Assembly (NCBI RefSeq): GCF_027943255.1
Contig: NC_072896.1
Location: forward strand, 42,062,501 to 42,126,500
Length of the DNA stretch: 64,000 bases
Source of the DNA: Anastrepha obliqua
Taxonomy: Eukaryota > Arthropoda > Insecta > Diptera > Tephritidae
Direction of reading: 5' to 3'
Part shown: positions 45,799-57,489 of the stretch, in pieces
How the letters are laid out: the number at the start of each line of letters is the position of its first letter
How positions within the stretch are numbered: position 1 is the stretch's first letter
Translations under genes and position numbers: made by a program
The notes under the pieces: model-generated
What the model was told of the DNA's origin: nothing
What the model saw: only the letters and a program-made list of their open reading frames with translations
Databases searched by the model: none

Positions 45799-45799
45799 C

Positions 45800-46111
45800 T
45801 CAGAGGCTTGACTACCATTCGGCAGTGCGTAGGTTCGAATCTCCGTGCATGAAACAGCAAAATGATAATATATAAAACGTGTTTTCTAACAACGGTCGCC
45901 TCTCGGCAGACAATGGAAAACCTCTGAGAGTATTTCTGCCATAAAAAAACTCCTCATAAAAGATCAATTTGCCGTTTGGAGTCGGCTTAAAGTTGGAGGT
46001 CCCTCCATTTAAAGAACAACATCAAGACGCAAACAACAAATAGGAGGAGGAACACGGCCAAACACCTAAGAGAAGTGTAAGAGCCAATTATTTTTTTATT
46101 TTTATTTTTAC
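45800..46111 (+). repeat. tRNA-derived SINE, copy F
   Basis: Sense on plus. The head is truncated (gactaccattcggcagtgcg) and the B-box ggttcgaatctcc at 45831 is nearly perfect. The whole body is present: ctaacaacggtcgcctctcg, agagtatttctgccataaaa, tttgccgtttggagtcggct, ggtccctccatttaaagaac and aacaaataggaggaggaaca. The conserved end gagccaattatttttttatt leads into a T-rich tail, as in copy E. Confidence 0.88.
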
Positions 46112-46840
46112 TTAGACCGTTTCCGATCCATTGTGATACCACAGGAACTACGTGAACTCGTTGTCTGTCCACTCGCTCGACAAGCTACTCCCTCCCCTGG
46201 ACCGTCAAGAAGCTAGTTTGTGGAAGCTAATTAGGATATTATTATTACAATACTGTTGGGGATACAGCAATGAGACCTTAAGATCTTATGTGCTCCTTCA
46301 AAGATTCAATTTCTCTTGCGATAAATGCTTTAGCATGGACCCTAAGACATTGGAATCCAAGGCACTGTCCGTCACCCATGACTCTTTTGCACGTGTGTAT
46401 AAATGCACACTGCAAAATCTTCAGATGTCACACGAATAAACTATCGCTTTAGACAGGTAGATCATGTCAGAAGTGTAGTTATAATTATTCGTTCTTAGAT
46501 AAAGAATTAATGGATATTGGCCCATATATTATTAAAACTTTTCTGGTTGTAAGATCTTAAGGGATTCCAAGGATTTTAGTATGTACTTAAAAGTACTCTT
46601 GAGTGCTTCACACTTTCAGACTTTCCTCTTCCTATTTTGAAAGAATGGCCAGCGTCCCCCTCCCTAAGCCGCAGAGGAGGTCCAGACTCATAAAGGAGGT
46701 TAACGCTCCTTTCTTTGCTAACTTTACGACAATATAATTTATTTTTAAAGAGAACCCAAACTTGATTGATCAAGCCAAGTGTGTATAGCCAATTAAGGCA
46801 GTCCATCAGCAGTTTTGAGGTTGGTTGGATTGATGGGCTC
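46112..46840. other. Spacer without recognised genes
   Basis: The open frame at 46152-46439 (plus, 95 codons) has no motif I recognise. No repeat match in the window. Confidence 0.35.
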
Positions 46841-46950
46841 TTGTTGATGTTGTTGTAGCAGCACACGTATACGGAATGCTGGAGTGGCAACACTTGGCCG
46901 TTTATAAATCCGGGTCCTTCCGGTAACATAGAACCGTCTGTCGTGGGAAC
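46841..46950 (+). repeat. Probable dispersed tephritid repeat (TTGTTG...AGCAGCA block)
   Basis: ttgttgatgttgttgtagca, followed by cggaatgctggagtggcaac, ggccgtttataaatccgggt and ccttccggtaacatagaacc. I recall this combination as a common dispersed sequence in fruit-fly transcripts, but only one copy lies here, so copy number cannot be judged from the window. Confidence 0.4.
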
Positions 46951-46954
46951 GTGC

Positions 46955-48480
46955 ATCAGAGTTACATAACCGTAGCTTAGCAGTCGAACAAGGTGGCAAT
47001 ATTCAGGTGCGGATGTAAGGTATAATTAGTAAATCTTATTAAGAGTTTTCAAAAAAAATCAAATTCATGTAAAAAATTTAATATTAAGTTAAAAAAAATT
47101 TAATTAATTTAAAAATTAAAAATTCTCCAGCACTCGTACCTGTTTTGATTGGGGTAAAATAACAAATTGATTAATTATTAAAATTCTGTGTTTGAGTTAT
47201 TTGAGACGTGGCATGTTTTTAGTTCACAAAGCTTTCGCTTATAATTTAACGCTCCACTGTTCATCCAGTATATATTAACCCGAACAACTACCCATCCAAA
47301 TGAATTGCAGCGCCTCCTCCAACGTGCTGCAAAACCCAAATCAAAGTCAAAGTTTCGGCAAAAGCACTTATTTGTGCGCATACATATGTATATAAAAATG
47401 AGTTTTTTCTCGTGAAAATAATTGAATGTGTGCTGGGGGGTTTGTTGAAACTTTTTGACACTTCGATGTGTGGCATGTGAAAATGAAAATTAATCCTATT
47501 AAATCTGTCACTAATTAGGGTAATATGTTTGGGGAGTTCACACGCCCGTTTCCCGTTATCAAGTGACACAGTTGAACACAGGACGAAACGTAAGTATGTT
47601 TATGCATACATAAATCTATAATGTGTAAGTACTTATCTACGTAGGTATAAAGGCAGAATAGGAAAGGAAAATAGCTGGACTCCATTTCCTTCACATGTGT
47701 GGTTCACGTATCATATACTTTTAAATGCCATTGAAGACAGCACTACCCAGTGTGAAGAAAGACGGCGCCAGACAAGATCTGTATGTCCTTTAGAAATACT
47801 ATACAAGTTACGCCAAAACTTTGTTTTAAAATGGAATAGATTATTCCCGAACTCTCTTTGAATTTACGGACCGCTGCCGAAACCAAATGTTAATGCATTT
47901 GGAGGGAACACGAGAATAAGTCTTTATCTGTACATATATCCTTCGATAAGTCAAGGTTACGCATATTTGAATTATTAACAGATACGTACGTTGAATTTGC
48001 TATCACCTAAAAGACCCCTCAGATGCATCAAGAACTTTTTTTTCAAAAAAGCACATCAGATGGCAGACGAGTTAAGCTTAAAATGTTGGACTAAACAATT
48101 TTATAAAATCAAAATAATGAGATTTTTGGAGGTGCCCTGAAATCAGTCTAGCTGATGTAAATCTTAATTTTTTTTTCGAGATATTTTGGTCCAGTCTTAA
48201 AGCAAAATAAATTTTATACATCCGATGAAAAACAGTACCGATTTTTTTGTGTATAGAAAGTAATGAAATTGAAATTTGAAAAAATAATTACATGCCAATA
48301 AGCACCAAGAGAATGGACTCCTAAAACACTCAGATTAAAAATCCGATTTTATAAGAAGCTCTGAAAAGTAAAAGGGTAGATATTCAAGGAGATAAGGAGA
48401 GAAGGACCGAGAGAATGCGCTGGGATAGGATAGATAGAGAGATAGCTAGTAGTGTGAGAATTTTCCAGACTCTTTGGCAA
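46955..48480. other. Spacer without recognised genes
   Basis: AT-rich; tataatttaattaattt-type runs at about 47090. Open frames at 46793-46999, 47178-47381 and 47288-47569 (minus) are unrecognised. Confidence 0.4.
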
Positions 48481-48484
48481 ATCT

Positions 48485-49240
48485 GAAAATATCATCCAGT
48501 TTGGAAGAATGAATTTGACTCATTCTCATGACATCGGAACCCAAAATTCATAGCCTCCACTAAGCAAGACTGGTAAATCGGGTCCTCAATGATTCCGATG
48601 GAAGTCATATGTTTCGGTTGTGTCCTGTAATAATAGTGACCATCGACCGAACATCTTTTCTTCCAAGCTTTAGACGCAAGTTCGCCCATTTTTTGTTCGG
48701 GCTTTTCACAACACACTTTGCAGTTCTAGACCGGACCATCGCTCTTTATGTAACTTGCATACATAATCGCTGATCCAATTCATGATTCCTGTAGAACTGG
48801 TTCCGATTATAAGCTCTGGTACCTGTGGGGTAACCGATGATCCGTAGTTCGCCAATTCATTGGCAATATCAATTCTTTGAACACCGCGGTGTCCCGGAAA
48901 TCAAATAAGTACAAGCTTAATCGGTCTTGCAACATAATTAAGCTTCCTCTCACATTCTTGAACATTCTTTTGAGCTTTGCTTCGCGTTCTCCAGAGCCTT
49001 TAATGCAGCCTTATAGCCTTATAGCATCCGGCTTTAGAACCTATTTCATTGTTGAACCCATCGGTAAAGAAAATATCCGTAAAATTTCTTTCAATGCGCT
49101 CTGGATTACTGCATTGCTTACGCAATGGAAAGTTTACATCAAAATTCCTTCCAAATGAAACTAAGGGCATAAGATCGTCCTTAGGTGCCAAAAAGATTGG
49201 ATTCTGCTCATGAGAGTTATACATCCTAATAAACATACAT
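48485..49240 (-). pseudogene. LINE RNase H to C-terminal relic
   Basis: The minus strand reads FPLRKQCSNPERIERNFTDI then FFTDGFNNEIGSKAG (49140-49030, first RNase H Asp). A decayed middle follows, then ECERKLNYVARPIKLVLV (48965-48910), FPGHRGVQRIDIANELANYG (48900-48845, distal Asp kept) and VTPQVPELIIGTSS. Near 48690-48490 there is a C-terminal block (LPVLLSGGYEFWVP) where a Zn-knuckle would be expected, with the cysteines mostly lost. I/LOA-type. The MITE at 49245 abuts its 5' side. Many stops. Confidence 0.8.
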
Positions 49241-49244
49241 AAAA

Positions 49245-49441
49245 GGTGGTGCAAAATTAATCATCCAATTTTGTTTTTTGATAATTTTTTTATTAAATAG
49301 AAAAAAACGATTTTAGTGGTGAACATTTTTATGTTGACCTTTATGCGCTCCATTGGTTGTCTGTGTTGTTCACAAGTGTCAAATATGATTGACGTACGAC
49401 GCCATTTGCGTCTTCCGATAGGGTGATTAATTTTGTGCCCT
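49245..49441. mobile_element. MITE, deletion derivative of the 13-kb transposon family
   Basis: Inverted ends: ggtggtgcaaaattaatcat on the left, tagggtgattaattttgtgc on the right. Read on the minus strand it has a leader (acgtcaatcatatttgacac) and ATGGAGCGC start matching the relic at 12905-12979, then goes directly to the relic's 3' end. It is the parent element minus its coding region. 197 bp, non-coding. Confidence 0.83.
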
Positions 49442-50650
49442 CTTGCATATATATGTATGTTCTTCAATATAGCAATAAGTTCTCCACAAAAGTCTCTAAG
49501 AGGAAAGACTAGAAAGAAGCACGGACTAAAGCCCAAAATAGACAGCAATCTTTAGTGGTGATATATAGTAGATCAAAACGATGTGATAGGCTGTGGGGTT
49601 CACTACTAACCCCTCGCACTAAAACTGTGCTTATGTCTACTTTACCATTCCATAATTCAGGTTAACCTGACTTTTTTTTTTTTCAATTTACTTTGACAGT
49701 AGAGCCGTCATGAGGCGAGTGTAATCCTACATATAGTACCACTTCTAAGGAGCAAGCGAATGTTGCAGAGGCGTGTGCATATCACGGTATACATATGTAT
49801 GTGGGTGGTATGGACTCCAGGTCGCAAGAGCATACCCGAAAATGATGACGCTGCGAGCCATCAGGGCTAAATGTGCTTCTGCAGACACCGAGCGAAGCGG
49901 TAAGCATCTCAACCTATAAAACTTAAACTAGCCGACTTATATTTTGGGGTATAATGCATCCATGTTGCGCTCTGCATGATCTTATCTTACTTTTAGTGCG
50001 TCATAGTGGCATGTCGAAGTAGAAAAAAAACCATTTCAATAACAACTTGTTTCGGCTTTTGAACTCCCTAAATTTTCTTATAAATTTCTTGGAGATCTGA
50101 ATAGCCTGTGAAAAGGATTTGCGATAAACGGATGTTTTTTTTTTTTTTTTGAACAACTATTCATTCATTGGTTGTCGAAGAAAATAATATTTTTTTTCGA
50201 ATGTTTTATAGACTAATAGACTTAGCCGCACACTACTCTTGACATGCTGGAAATTTAACGCCATTCGCTTGTACACCGCTATTTTCCAAGAAGGAGTAGA
50301 AAAGATATGAGAAAGGAGAGAAGACAATTGACTTGCAAACATTAAACTATCCAGATGTGAAATTGCTATTGGTTTTGAATTTCACTTTTCGCCTTTTTTT
50401 TTGGTTTCCTTTGTTTCCGCACTTTTTTAACTTCATCGAATTCGATACAACGAACAAATGGAAATCTATTTCGTGTTAGTCGCAAATTCGCTCAGACAGT
50501 GCGACAATCAAGCGTCGTATGCCGATAGTTAAGTAGTAAAGCAAGTTAAGCCTCGGTAAAGCTGCAGACGGATTGACGTTCGGCTAGCCAGACATGTCTG
50601 GCCAGAACTACAGTGTCATGTAAAATTTTAGCAGCAATTGATATACTCAT
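49442..50650. other. Spacer without recognised genes
   Basis: A T-run at 49672, another at 50137. No coding motif on either strand. Confidence 0.4.
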
Positions 50651-50659
50651 TTAAAAATA

Positions 50660-51115
50660 TGGTAAACGGTAAGGTTCTAGGCAACAAGTTCGGTGGTAAA
50701 CAGCCCACGGCCGGGGCTCAACCGGACATCGAGAACAAATGAAAATTTTAAGCTCGTCGCTACAAATTTTCACGATAACGCGCCTCAGTCCACGCGCAAA
50801 AGAGTGGCTGCCAAGGGACTTCCAAAAACTATTGATCATGAAATATTGAGGAAAGATATTCGGCTCCTTGAAAAATCAAATCGTGGCTTAAAACTTCTGC
50901 GAGACAATATTGGAGCGATTTCGTACGGTAAACACTATTTTGTGGAGGGATGAATCCCATTTTAATTTCATATAAATGTGTGTGTAAATGAAGTGTAAAT
51001 AAGCCAAATTTCCGTTATTGGTCACCTAAAGGGCAGAACCCACTATGACATCATCAATAGCCCCTTCACAGTTCCAAAGTCACGGTTTTGTGTGCAAACG
51101 CCGCGATTTCAATTC
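50660..51115 (+). pseudogene. DUF4817/IS630-type transposase relic
   Basis: The plus strand reads RPGLNRTSRTNENFKLVATN (50705-50765; usual form grpRTsrT-ENi-aV), PQSTRKRVAAKGLPKTI (50785-50835), DIRLLEKSNRGLKLLRDN (50850-50910), then WRDESHFNF in another frame (50945) with the first catalytic Asp. A decayed NGYVNKQNCRFW equivalent and RAEPTMTSSIAPS follow to about 51070. The second half of the catalytic domain is lost. Several frameshifts. Confidence 0.75.
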
Positions 51116-51329
51116 ATTATTCTGCCACTGAACACTCAGATTAGATTTGTGGGAGGTTAGACAAGTCCAAGCACTCAGTCAGGGAGATCATTGCACCACA
51201 CCCAGTGGAAAGAATAGAGAGACAGGATAGTTGCAGTGCGGAGAGTAAGACGAAAACATTCATTTCATGTCACTCTTCCGCAAATTCATTCATTCATTGA
51301 TGAATCTTAAGAAATCCGGAAGAGGAAGA

Positions 51330-51990
51330 GTTAGAACTTTATCCATACTCAGTACATCGCACCCCAACAGTCTAAGTCTGTATCTAGAAAAGACCCGACA
51401 ACTTCAGAGAAAATGCTCTGCAGTGTCCTCAGAATAGGCATATTGGATTGCTAATGATTTTCACAGTAGCCATGTGCTGACCACAGGCGTTGTGCTCTGT
51501 AATTACACCCAACAGTACTCTCAGGCCATTTCTACTAAGTTTTAGGAAAAAGACCGCTAATTTCCTGTTTGGATTTGCATAAAGCACTTGGCTACTCTGT
51601 AGGAGTTCAACTCAGACCAAATTCTTCTATGGATAGACCTCATGAAGTCGTAAATGAATCGATGCAGAATTGACATCTAGGGCCTAGTGGAATGCTTGCA
51701 GAGCCTTCATTAGTCAGTTTATCAGCCAACTCGTTCCCTGTATTACCACAATGTCCAGGCACCATAATAAGACCAACTGTGTTGTGTTTAGCAAAACTGG
51801 GTTTGCTGAGCTCTTAGTGGACATCCAGTACGTAACATTAAATATTTTAGTGCGAATTTATGTATTTAAAAGAATTTCTATTATTTTGCACAACAGTGTA
51901 AGTATTTGTGTCTGAACTGCAACGACGCTTGCTTTTTTTAGCCCTAGCATTGTTTCAAGGTCTATAATGCAATTAAGATCTTTCACCACT
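51330..51990 (-). pseudogene. LINE RNase H C-terminus and knuckle relic
   Basis: The minus strand from 51820 reads FAKHNTVGLIMVPGHCGNTG then NELADKLTNEGS (51800-51700), the distal RNase H block with its Asp. After several stops there is a knuckle-like stretch (about 51490-51410) with a TLQSIF-EVV ending. Upstream, a frame CVYVDGTVVKDLNCIIDLET near 52005 could be the first RNase H strand (usual YTDGS), but this is weak. I/LOA-type LINE, highly decayed. Confidence 0.68.
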
Positions 51991-51999
51991 GTTCCATCC

Positions 52000-52690
52000 A
52001 CGTACACACAAACGCACTCTTTCCATTTTCATTCTATTTTGCAGACGTTCTTTTGTTTATCCTTTTACCACAAAATACAATTACCAAATGAACAGGTAGT
52101 TTGGCTTCTGGATTGGCAATGTTGCAGTTATTATTGTTGTTGGAGACAATCTTGCATTTACCAATGATATTTTGGTCTTGCATATTTATTGTGTCTGCAT
52201 TACTAGTACGTGGCTGATACGCTCCGGATTGGCAGATTATTCATGATTATCGACAAATTCATACATACATAGGTACATCTATTGTTGTCCTTCGCTTTCT
52301 TCCCAAGTTGGCGGGACGAATAATGAAATATAACGAGTCGCAAAAGCAAAACCCAAAGAAATTTATCAAGCTATTCAATTACTTATGCGACTTATCCCAA
52401 CAATACACATAAATACATACATACACACATCCATTGGCATATTAATAAAGGGGCCTGTGTAAATATGTATACTCCCCGCAGAGAAGCCCAGATTTGTCCA
52501 GCAAAAGTTCTAGTTACGAAGTATTGTTTTTTCGGAAAACGAAGTTGACTGGTGTATATTTTTTACCAAGGTGCATTTTTCTACCATGTAAAACTACATC
52601 AAAATGGAATTCTTTGGTAGAAAAATTCTTTTATAAGCATTGTTAAATATTTGGTGTTTTTTGTTTGTTCCATTCAGTGATGAGTTACAG
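52000..52690. other. Spacer without recognised genes
   Basis: Runs of ataaatacatacatacacac at 52408. Nothing else recognised. Confidence 0.4.
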
Positions 52691-52699
52691 GGTGTTAAC

Positions 52700-52960
52700 A
52701 ATGGAAGTTAATTGATAAAAGCGAAAATGCAAGACAGACCGCTGAAATTGTGAATGATGTTTACGGTGCCGATACTCTAAAAGCTAATTACGTGCAAGGC
52801 ATGTTTGAGGTTAAGGATACACCTCGTACAGGCAGGGTCGTCATCGAAAATGTCGATAAAATCACAGAAATAATCGAAATTGAGTGGCATCGCCCAGGAG
52901 CTAAAAATCGACCATAAAACAGTTGTAAACCATTTGCGCAAAATAAAAAATAAAAATAAT
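52700..52960 (+). pseudogene. mariner transposase N-terminal fragment
   Basis: The plus strand reads ASQTAEIVNDVYGADTLKA (52725-52785), the first HTH. A short deletion follows, then MFEVKDTPRTGRVVIENVDK (52800-52860), the AT-hook-like linker (usual form F-vkDaPRsGRP), and SGIAQELKIDHKTVVNHLRK (52880-52945), the second HTH. The catalytic domain is not found downstream; 52960-53080 is unassigned. The N-terminal half is close to the usual mariner spacing. Confidence 0.82.
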
Positions 52961-53109
52961 GGATTTCTTCTTCCCCAAACTAATCGAAAGCATTTCATAA
53001 TGTCCGCCACAAAATTCTTGCCAAAAAACTGGATTCATATTGCGGATTTAGTGGCTATGCAATGGAATCAGTAGAAAGCTTTCTAACATTTGGATAACAA
53101 AGGATTGTT

Positions 53110-54045
53110 TCCGAGGTAACTATTCTAGATTAATGCCAATAACCTCTGGTGTACCGCAAAGTTCTATCCTTGATTTAGTTTTATTTACTTTATACATCAA
53201 GTATGGTACATTGAAAAATGCGTCTCAGCACCCCCTAGTCTTCTCTTAGAATAAATGAAGACTTGCAATAAAGTTGTTCAAGTTAATCATGTCCAGGATA
53301 TCCATATTCCATTACAGTATGAGGACTTTCGTCGACCGAAACATGAGTATTGTGGAAATTAGTTACTCTACTTTATGTAAGGGGTGCAGTATTTGGAGGC
53401 AGGGCTTGGTGAACCTTTTGATGGTTCGAAATTAGATGGAATAGTTGACGGAGGAGTATTCTGCTAGAAACTTCCCATCAAACTCAAGTTCAGGTTACCG
53501 CACCACTGCAGTGTATCCCAAGCAGATGTAGGGGCAAATAAAGAAGCAGCTGATTAGTTACTCACTTGCGTAATAACTGTCACGGAGGTTCATATCTACT
53601 TTCGGTTGCATCCGAACTCTGTGAAATTAGACTCATCTGGATACCTAGTCATAATGACATTGCCGGAAACTGCGAAGCAAATGAGCTGGCGAGACAGAGG
53701 ACCTGTAAAGTAATTAGCCCGCGAAACGATAGGTTTAGGATCCCATTGACTACCTGCAGTCTGCTTCTGGAGAGGTGGAATTCGCGTCAACTCAGCGAAC
53801 GCTGGGCAAATACGTAAACTTGTAAGGTTGCGAAATCTTTCTGGAGACAAATGGATCGGAGGCGCTTTAGGGATCTCTTGAGGTTAATAAAATATCAGCT
53901 CTCAAGTTTCGTGGGTACCCTTACAGGGCATTGGCCGCGGGGTATACATGCTGTGAAACCCGGCATTACTTCGAGCCGTTTTTGCCTCAGTTGTAATTTT
54001 TAACTGCCCTGCTCTAGGTTTTAGGTATCTTGGCTCTCACCTCTT
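53110..54045 (+). pseudogene. LINE ORF2 relic: RT fragment, RNase H, Zn-knuckle
   Basis: The plus strand reads SRLMPITSGVPQSSILDLVL then FTLYI (53128-53200; usual GVPQGSVLGPLLF). It then jumps to FDGSKLDGIVDGGVFC (53415-53465, first RNase H Asp, TDG changed to FDG), FRLPHHCSVSQADVGANKEA (53490-53550), EIRLIWIPSHNDIAGNCEAN then ELARQRT (53625-53700) and LSSFVGTLTGHWPRGIHAV (53895-53955). A damaged knuckle (SSRFCLSCNF, NCPALGF) ends at 54045. The YADD palm is deleted. It stops where SINE copy G begins. Confidence 0.85.
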
Positions 54046-54333
54046 TCCTACGTGTTTGGCCGAGCTCATCCTCCTATTTGTGGTGTGCGTCTTGATGTTG
54101 TTCCACAAATTGGGGAACCTACACTTTCAAGCCGACTCCAAACCGCAAATATATTTTGTGAAGAACTTTTTCATGGCAGAAATAAAGTCGGAGGTTTGTC
54201 ATTGCCTGCGAAGGGGCGACCGCTATTAGAAAAAACTTTTTCTTCTTTTTGGTCTGTCACCGAGATTGAAACCTACGTTCTCCCTGAATTCCGAATGTTA
54301 GTCACGAACCAACCCATTCGGCTGCGGCGGCCC
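54046..54333 (-). repeat. tRNA-derived SINE, copy G
   Basis: Sense on minus. The head complement ccgaatgggttggttcgtg and a mutated B-box (ggtttcaatctcggtgac) lie at 54260-54325. The body is complete: rc of cgaccgctattagaaaaaac, tggcagaaataaag, caagccgactccaaaccgca and tcctcctatttgtggtgtgc. The distal gcgccaatta end and T-rich tail are missing. Confidence 0.87.
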
Positions 54334-54479
54334 GTGTAGAATCCATTAATATTAAATACCTGATGAATTTCATTAGTAATATGAAGCGGCTAACCACCGT
54401 AATCAGTCATCGTTCGGGTGTCTTCAACAAATACAAGAAATCACAGTCAAAAAATTGTTTACCTAAAATGGTAAATCTA

Positions 54480-54780
54480 ATACAGGATGTGCGAGACTAT
54501 CTCTTCCTCTTCTTCATCTAGACAGCTTCTACAGAAGTCATGTGTTTGCAGGCTCATTCTCTGGGTGTGTCTGCCTTTTAGGCAGTGCGCCATTATAACG
54601 GAAGTCAACGTGCTAAAATGTGCTTATCTTGGCTCAGAGATTCTGTACGTTTAGCATTGAGAGTAGGCGATTCTATCCTCTTCAAAAATAAGTACCTTAC
54701 AAGTTTTTAAGGGTTTGCCTATGTCCTTGTCCCATCAGTCCACTTCTTGCCAAGTCCCAAAAATTTTTTACCAACCTTTG
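54480..54780 (-). pseudogene. LINE Zn-knuckle region relic
   Basis: The minus strand reads LTSVIMAHCLKGRHTQRMSL then QTHDFCRSCLDEEEEEIVSH (54620-54490). This is the GH-GRHA-R-G block followed by C-x2-C of the C-terminal zinc knuckle that follows RNase H in I/LOA-type LINEs; compare 9430-9540 and 53900-53990. The second half of the knuckle is lost and the upstream RNase H is unreadable. Confidence 0.8.
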
Positions 54781-54799
54781 AATTGTTGACTTCTTCGAA

Positions 54800-57025
54800 C
54801 GATTATTTCCACCACGAAATTTGGAATATTTTGTTCTTAAAGATCGGCCGTTTTGTGAATAAGTTTCAATAACTTTAACCCGTGGTTGTATCGAGTAAAA
54901 TTGTGCAACTGTCTACTTGACAAATCTCAAAGATCACATGAAAAGGTACCACCTAGTAATTGTTCACTACTGACATCTAAGCGTCACTTTTGAAATGGAT
55001 GCAATTAAATGAATAGATACTTCATATGTATCTGATATATCCTGTACAATGGTTTAGCTTTTTTATTGAAATTCATATCTAATTTGTTCAAAGAAGGTAC
55101 GGAACTACTCTCCATTCATGCTTCACAATTTTACACCTATTCAGTCCGCAAAAATCCTTCGGTTAATTGTGAATTTGCGCACTAATTTGATTGCTTTCTA
55201 ATCCCGACGGCTTGGCACTGACATGTGTTGTAAGGATTGCTTAAGGATAAGATTGAATTTCTTCCACCCACTATATTGCTGCTATTATTGTTGTAGGAGC
55301 TTGCCAGCACCCCACTGCAGAGTGGGCTTTCAATTTGGTCAAGCGAATGCGTTATGCCAGATCAAGCAGATGGCTGTGTGTATGTGCGTGCGCATTAGCT
55401 GCGTGTAGCCAATATGACAAAATGAAAAGGCACAAATGTAGGTATGAAATTAGAAGCCAGACATGCTTAAATAGCTAACGAAAAGCAACATGGCACCAAA
55501 AGGGACAAGCGTAGGCAGCAGCAACATCAGGAATTAGCCTTCTTTAAGCTGAACAGGCATTGAATGTCAACCAAAAGTGCTTCCATTGAATAGATCAAAT
55601 TTACACGTGCATTTATGTATGGATTCATGTATGGGCATACAAATGGCATTTTCGGTTGTGGGCTCAGTCAAGTTTTGCAACCCAGCAATGAAGTGCGCTT
55701 GGCGCTGTGTTCCGAAATCGATACCTTTTTCAATGCGTAAATGTCTACTATCTGTCCGCTTGTATTCAACCGAAGCCAGACACTAGTGTACTTGTAGTCA
55801 AAACCAAATACACCCGTCATGCTAGAGTTACATCATTTAAGCATCCTTTGTATACCTTTCTCAGCATTAATGTGAATATTTCGTATAAACAGATAATTGC
55901 AATCCAGGCGAAACAGGCTCACCATATGTAGACAACTTGACCCCCCATAAGACAAACTGAAAATAGAAAAAAACAAGACAGCGCAGTAAAGCAAAAACCA
56001 TGTCGGAGGTGTGTATGAGGAAATGAAGGCGTTACTACTAATCTAAACATACGGCCGACTTCATGCAGAGCAAATAATTTTCTAATTTATTGGCAATTGA
56101 TGTCGAACTGACTCGAAACCGAGCTGATACTCGTCGAGCACCAAGCAGAAATTTGAAAATTACTTGAAGCTGCAAATTAAGCGGGAAGTGGAAGTCATCG
56201 TCATCGGCGTCTGCCTCACACTTGAGCACAGTTGGTTGGTAATTTATGGCAGCAATTCATTTCGTAAAACAAATGGAAGTAAGTGTGGCGTAAAAGTGCC
56301 ACATGTGAATCACACACACACGCGGACTTGCAACATTCTAGCTGAACTCCCAAGGGGACATGCAAACGCACGCACACTTTCGAGTATGTATGTATGTATG
56401 TACGCATCTACAATGCGTTGGAAAATATCCACATAGATATGTGCACATAAATGTATTTGTATGCCCTGTTGATTGCGTACAATACGCACTGTTAGTTCAA
56501 GTGTCACCACAACGTGATTTTTCAAGAAGTCGCAAGTTATTTCCAATGTTGCCGCTCCTTGTGTATTTATTTATGTTGCATCTATGTACATACGTACATA
56601 CGTATGTTAAACGTATACTCTCGCTGAATATTTGTTTGTTCTGGTTATTTATTTAATTGTTAGGTCAGCATTTGTTATTTGCATAAATGTTTCCTGTGTC
56701 GCGCGGACCTCACGCAGGCGGCATGCCACACAACCACTAGCAACAGCAATGTTTTTGTAATGCCGGAAGGTTCAATATTGCTGTTTTGGCGATCCATTAT
56801 CATCATAGCCGCACTCTGGTTCAATATTGAATGTTCCTTCATTATTTTTGGAATTAGTACAATGCGGGTGATCTGCTGCTATTATTCGAACCCATATCTG
56901 TGTCGATTCCTATGCGTGTGTATACAGTTGCTTCAATTGTCTGAAGACTTTTCTAATCCCCTTTAGAACATGCTTGCACAATAGACATTGATTGCGTTTA
57001 TTGATGCGGTGGTAGTAGAGCGCTC
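54800..57025. other. Spacer without recognised genes
   Basis: (CA)n at 56310-56325, tatgtatgtatg at 56386-56400, tacatacgtacatacgtatg at 56585. Several open frames overlap these runs and have no motifs. Confidence 0.45.
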
Positions 57026-57029
57026 TTAA

Positions 57030-57485
57030 ACAATTATTACGTGTCTTATGTTTTGTATGCTATATTATGTTATGTATGTAATGCTATGTTATTTACCTTA
57101 TCTTACGTTATGTCGGTTAAATTTTGATGTGTTGTGCTATGTTCAGTTGTATGGGTTAAGTTTTGTTATCTTATGTTATGTATGTTAAGTTTCTTTAAGT
57201 TTTGTTATGTTATGTTATGATGTGTTATGTTATGTATGCTAAGTTTTGTTATCTTATGTTATATACGTAATATTAAGTTATGTCTGTTATGTTATGGCAT
57301 CTATGTTTTGATGTATATAATTTTTTGTTGTGCTATGTTATGTTATGTAAGTTACGGTATGTATGTTAAATTTTGTTATGTATGTTAAGTTTTGTTATGT
57401 TATGTATGTCATGATAAGTATGTTATATTATGTTATGTTATGTTGTGTTATGTAGTGCTATGTTCTATTATGTTATGTTATAATA
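57030..57485. repeat. TTATG-rich minisatellite
   Basis: About 450 bp of degenerate ttatg/tatgt pentamers with a higher-order unit near ttatgtatgttaagttttg (about 57175-57200, 57230-57250, 57362-57400). It creates a spurious Cys/Tyr/Val-rich open frame at 57392-57490. Confidence 0.88.
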
Positions 57486-57489
57486 ATTT

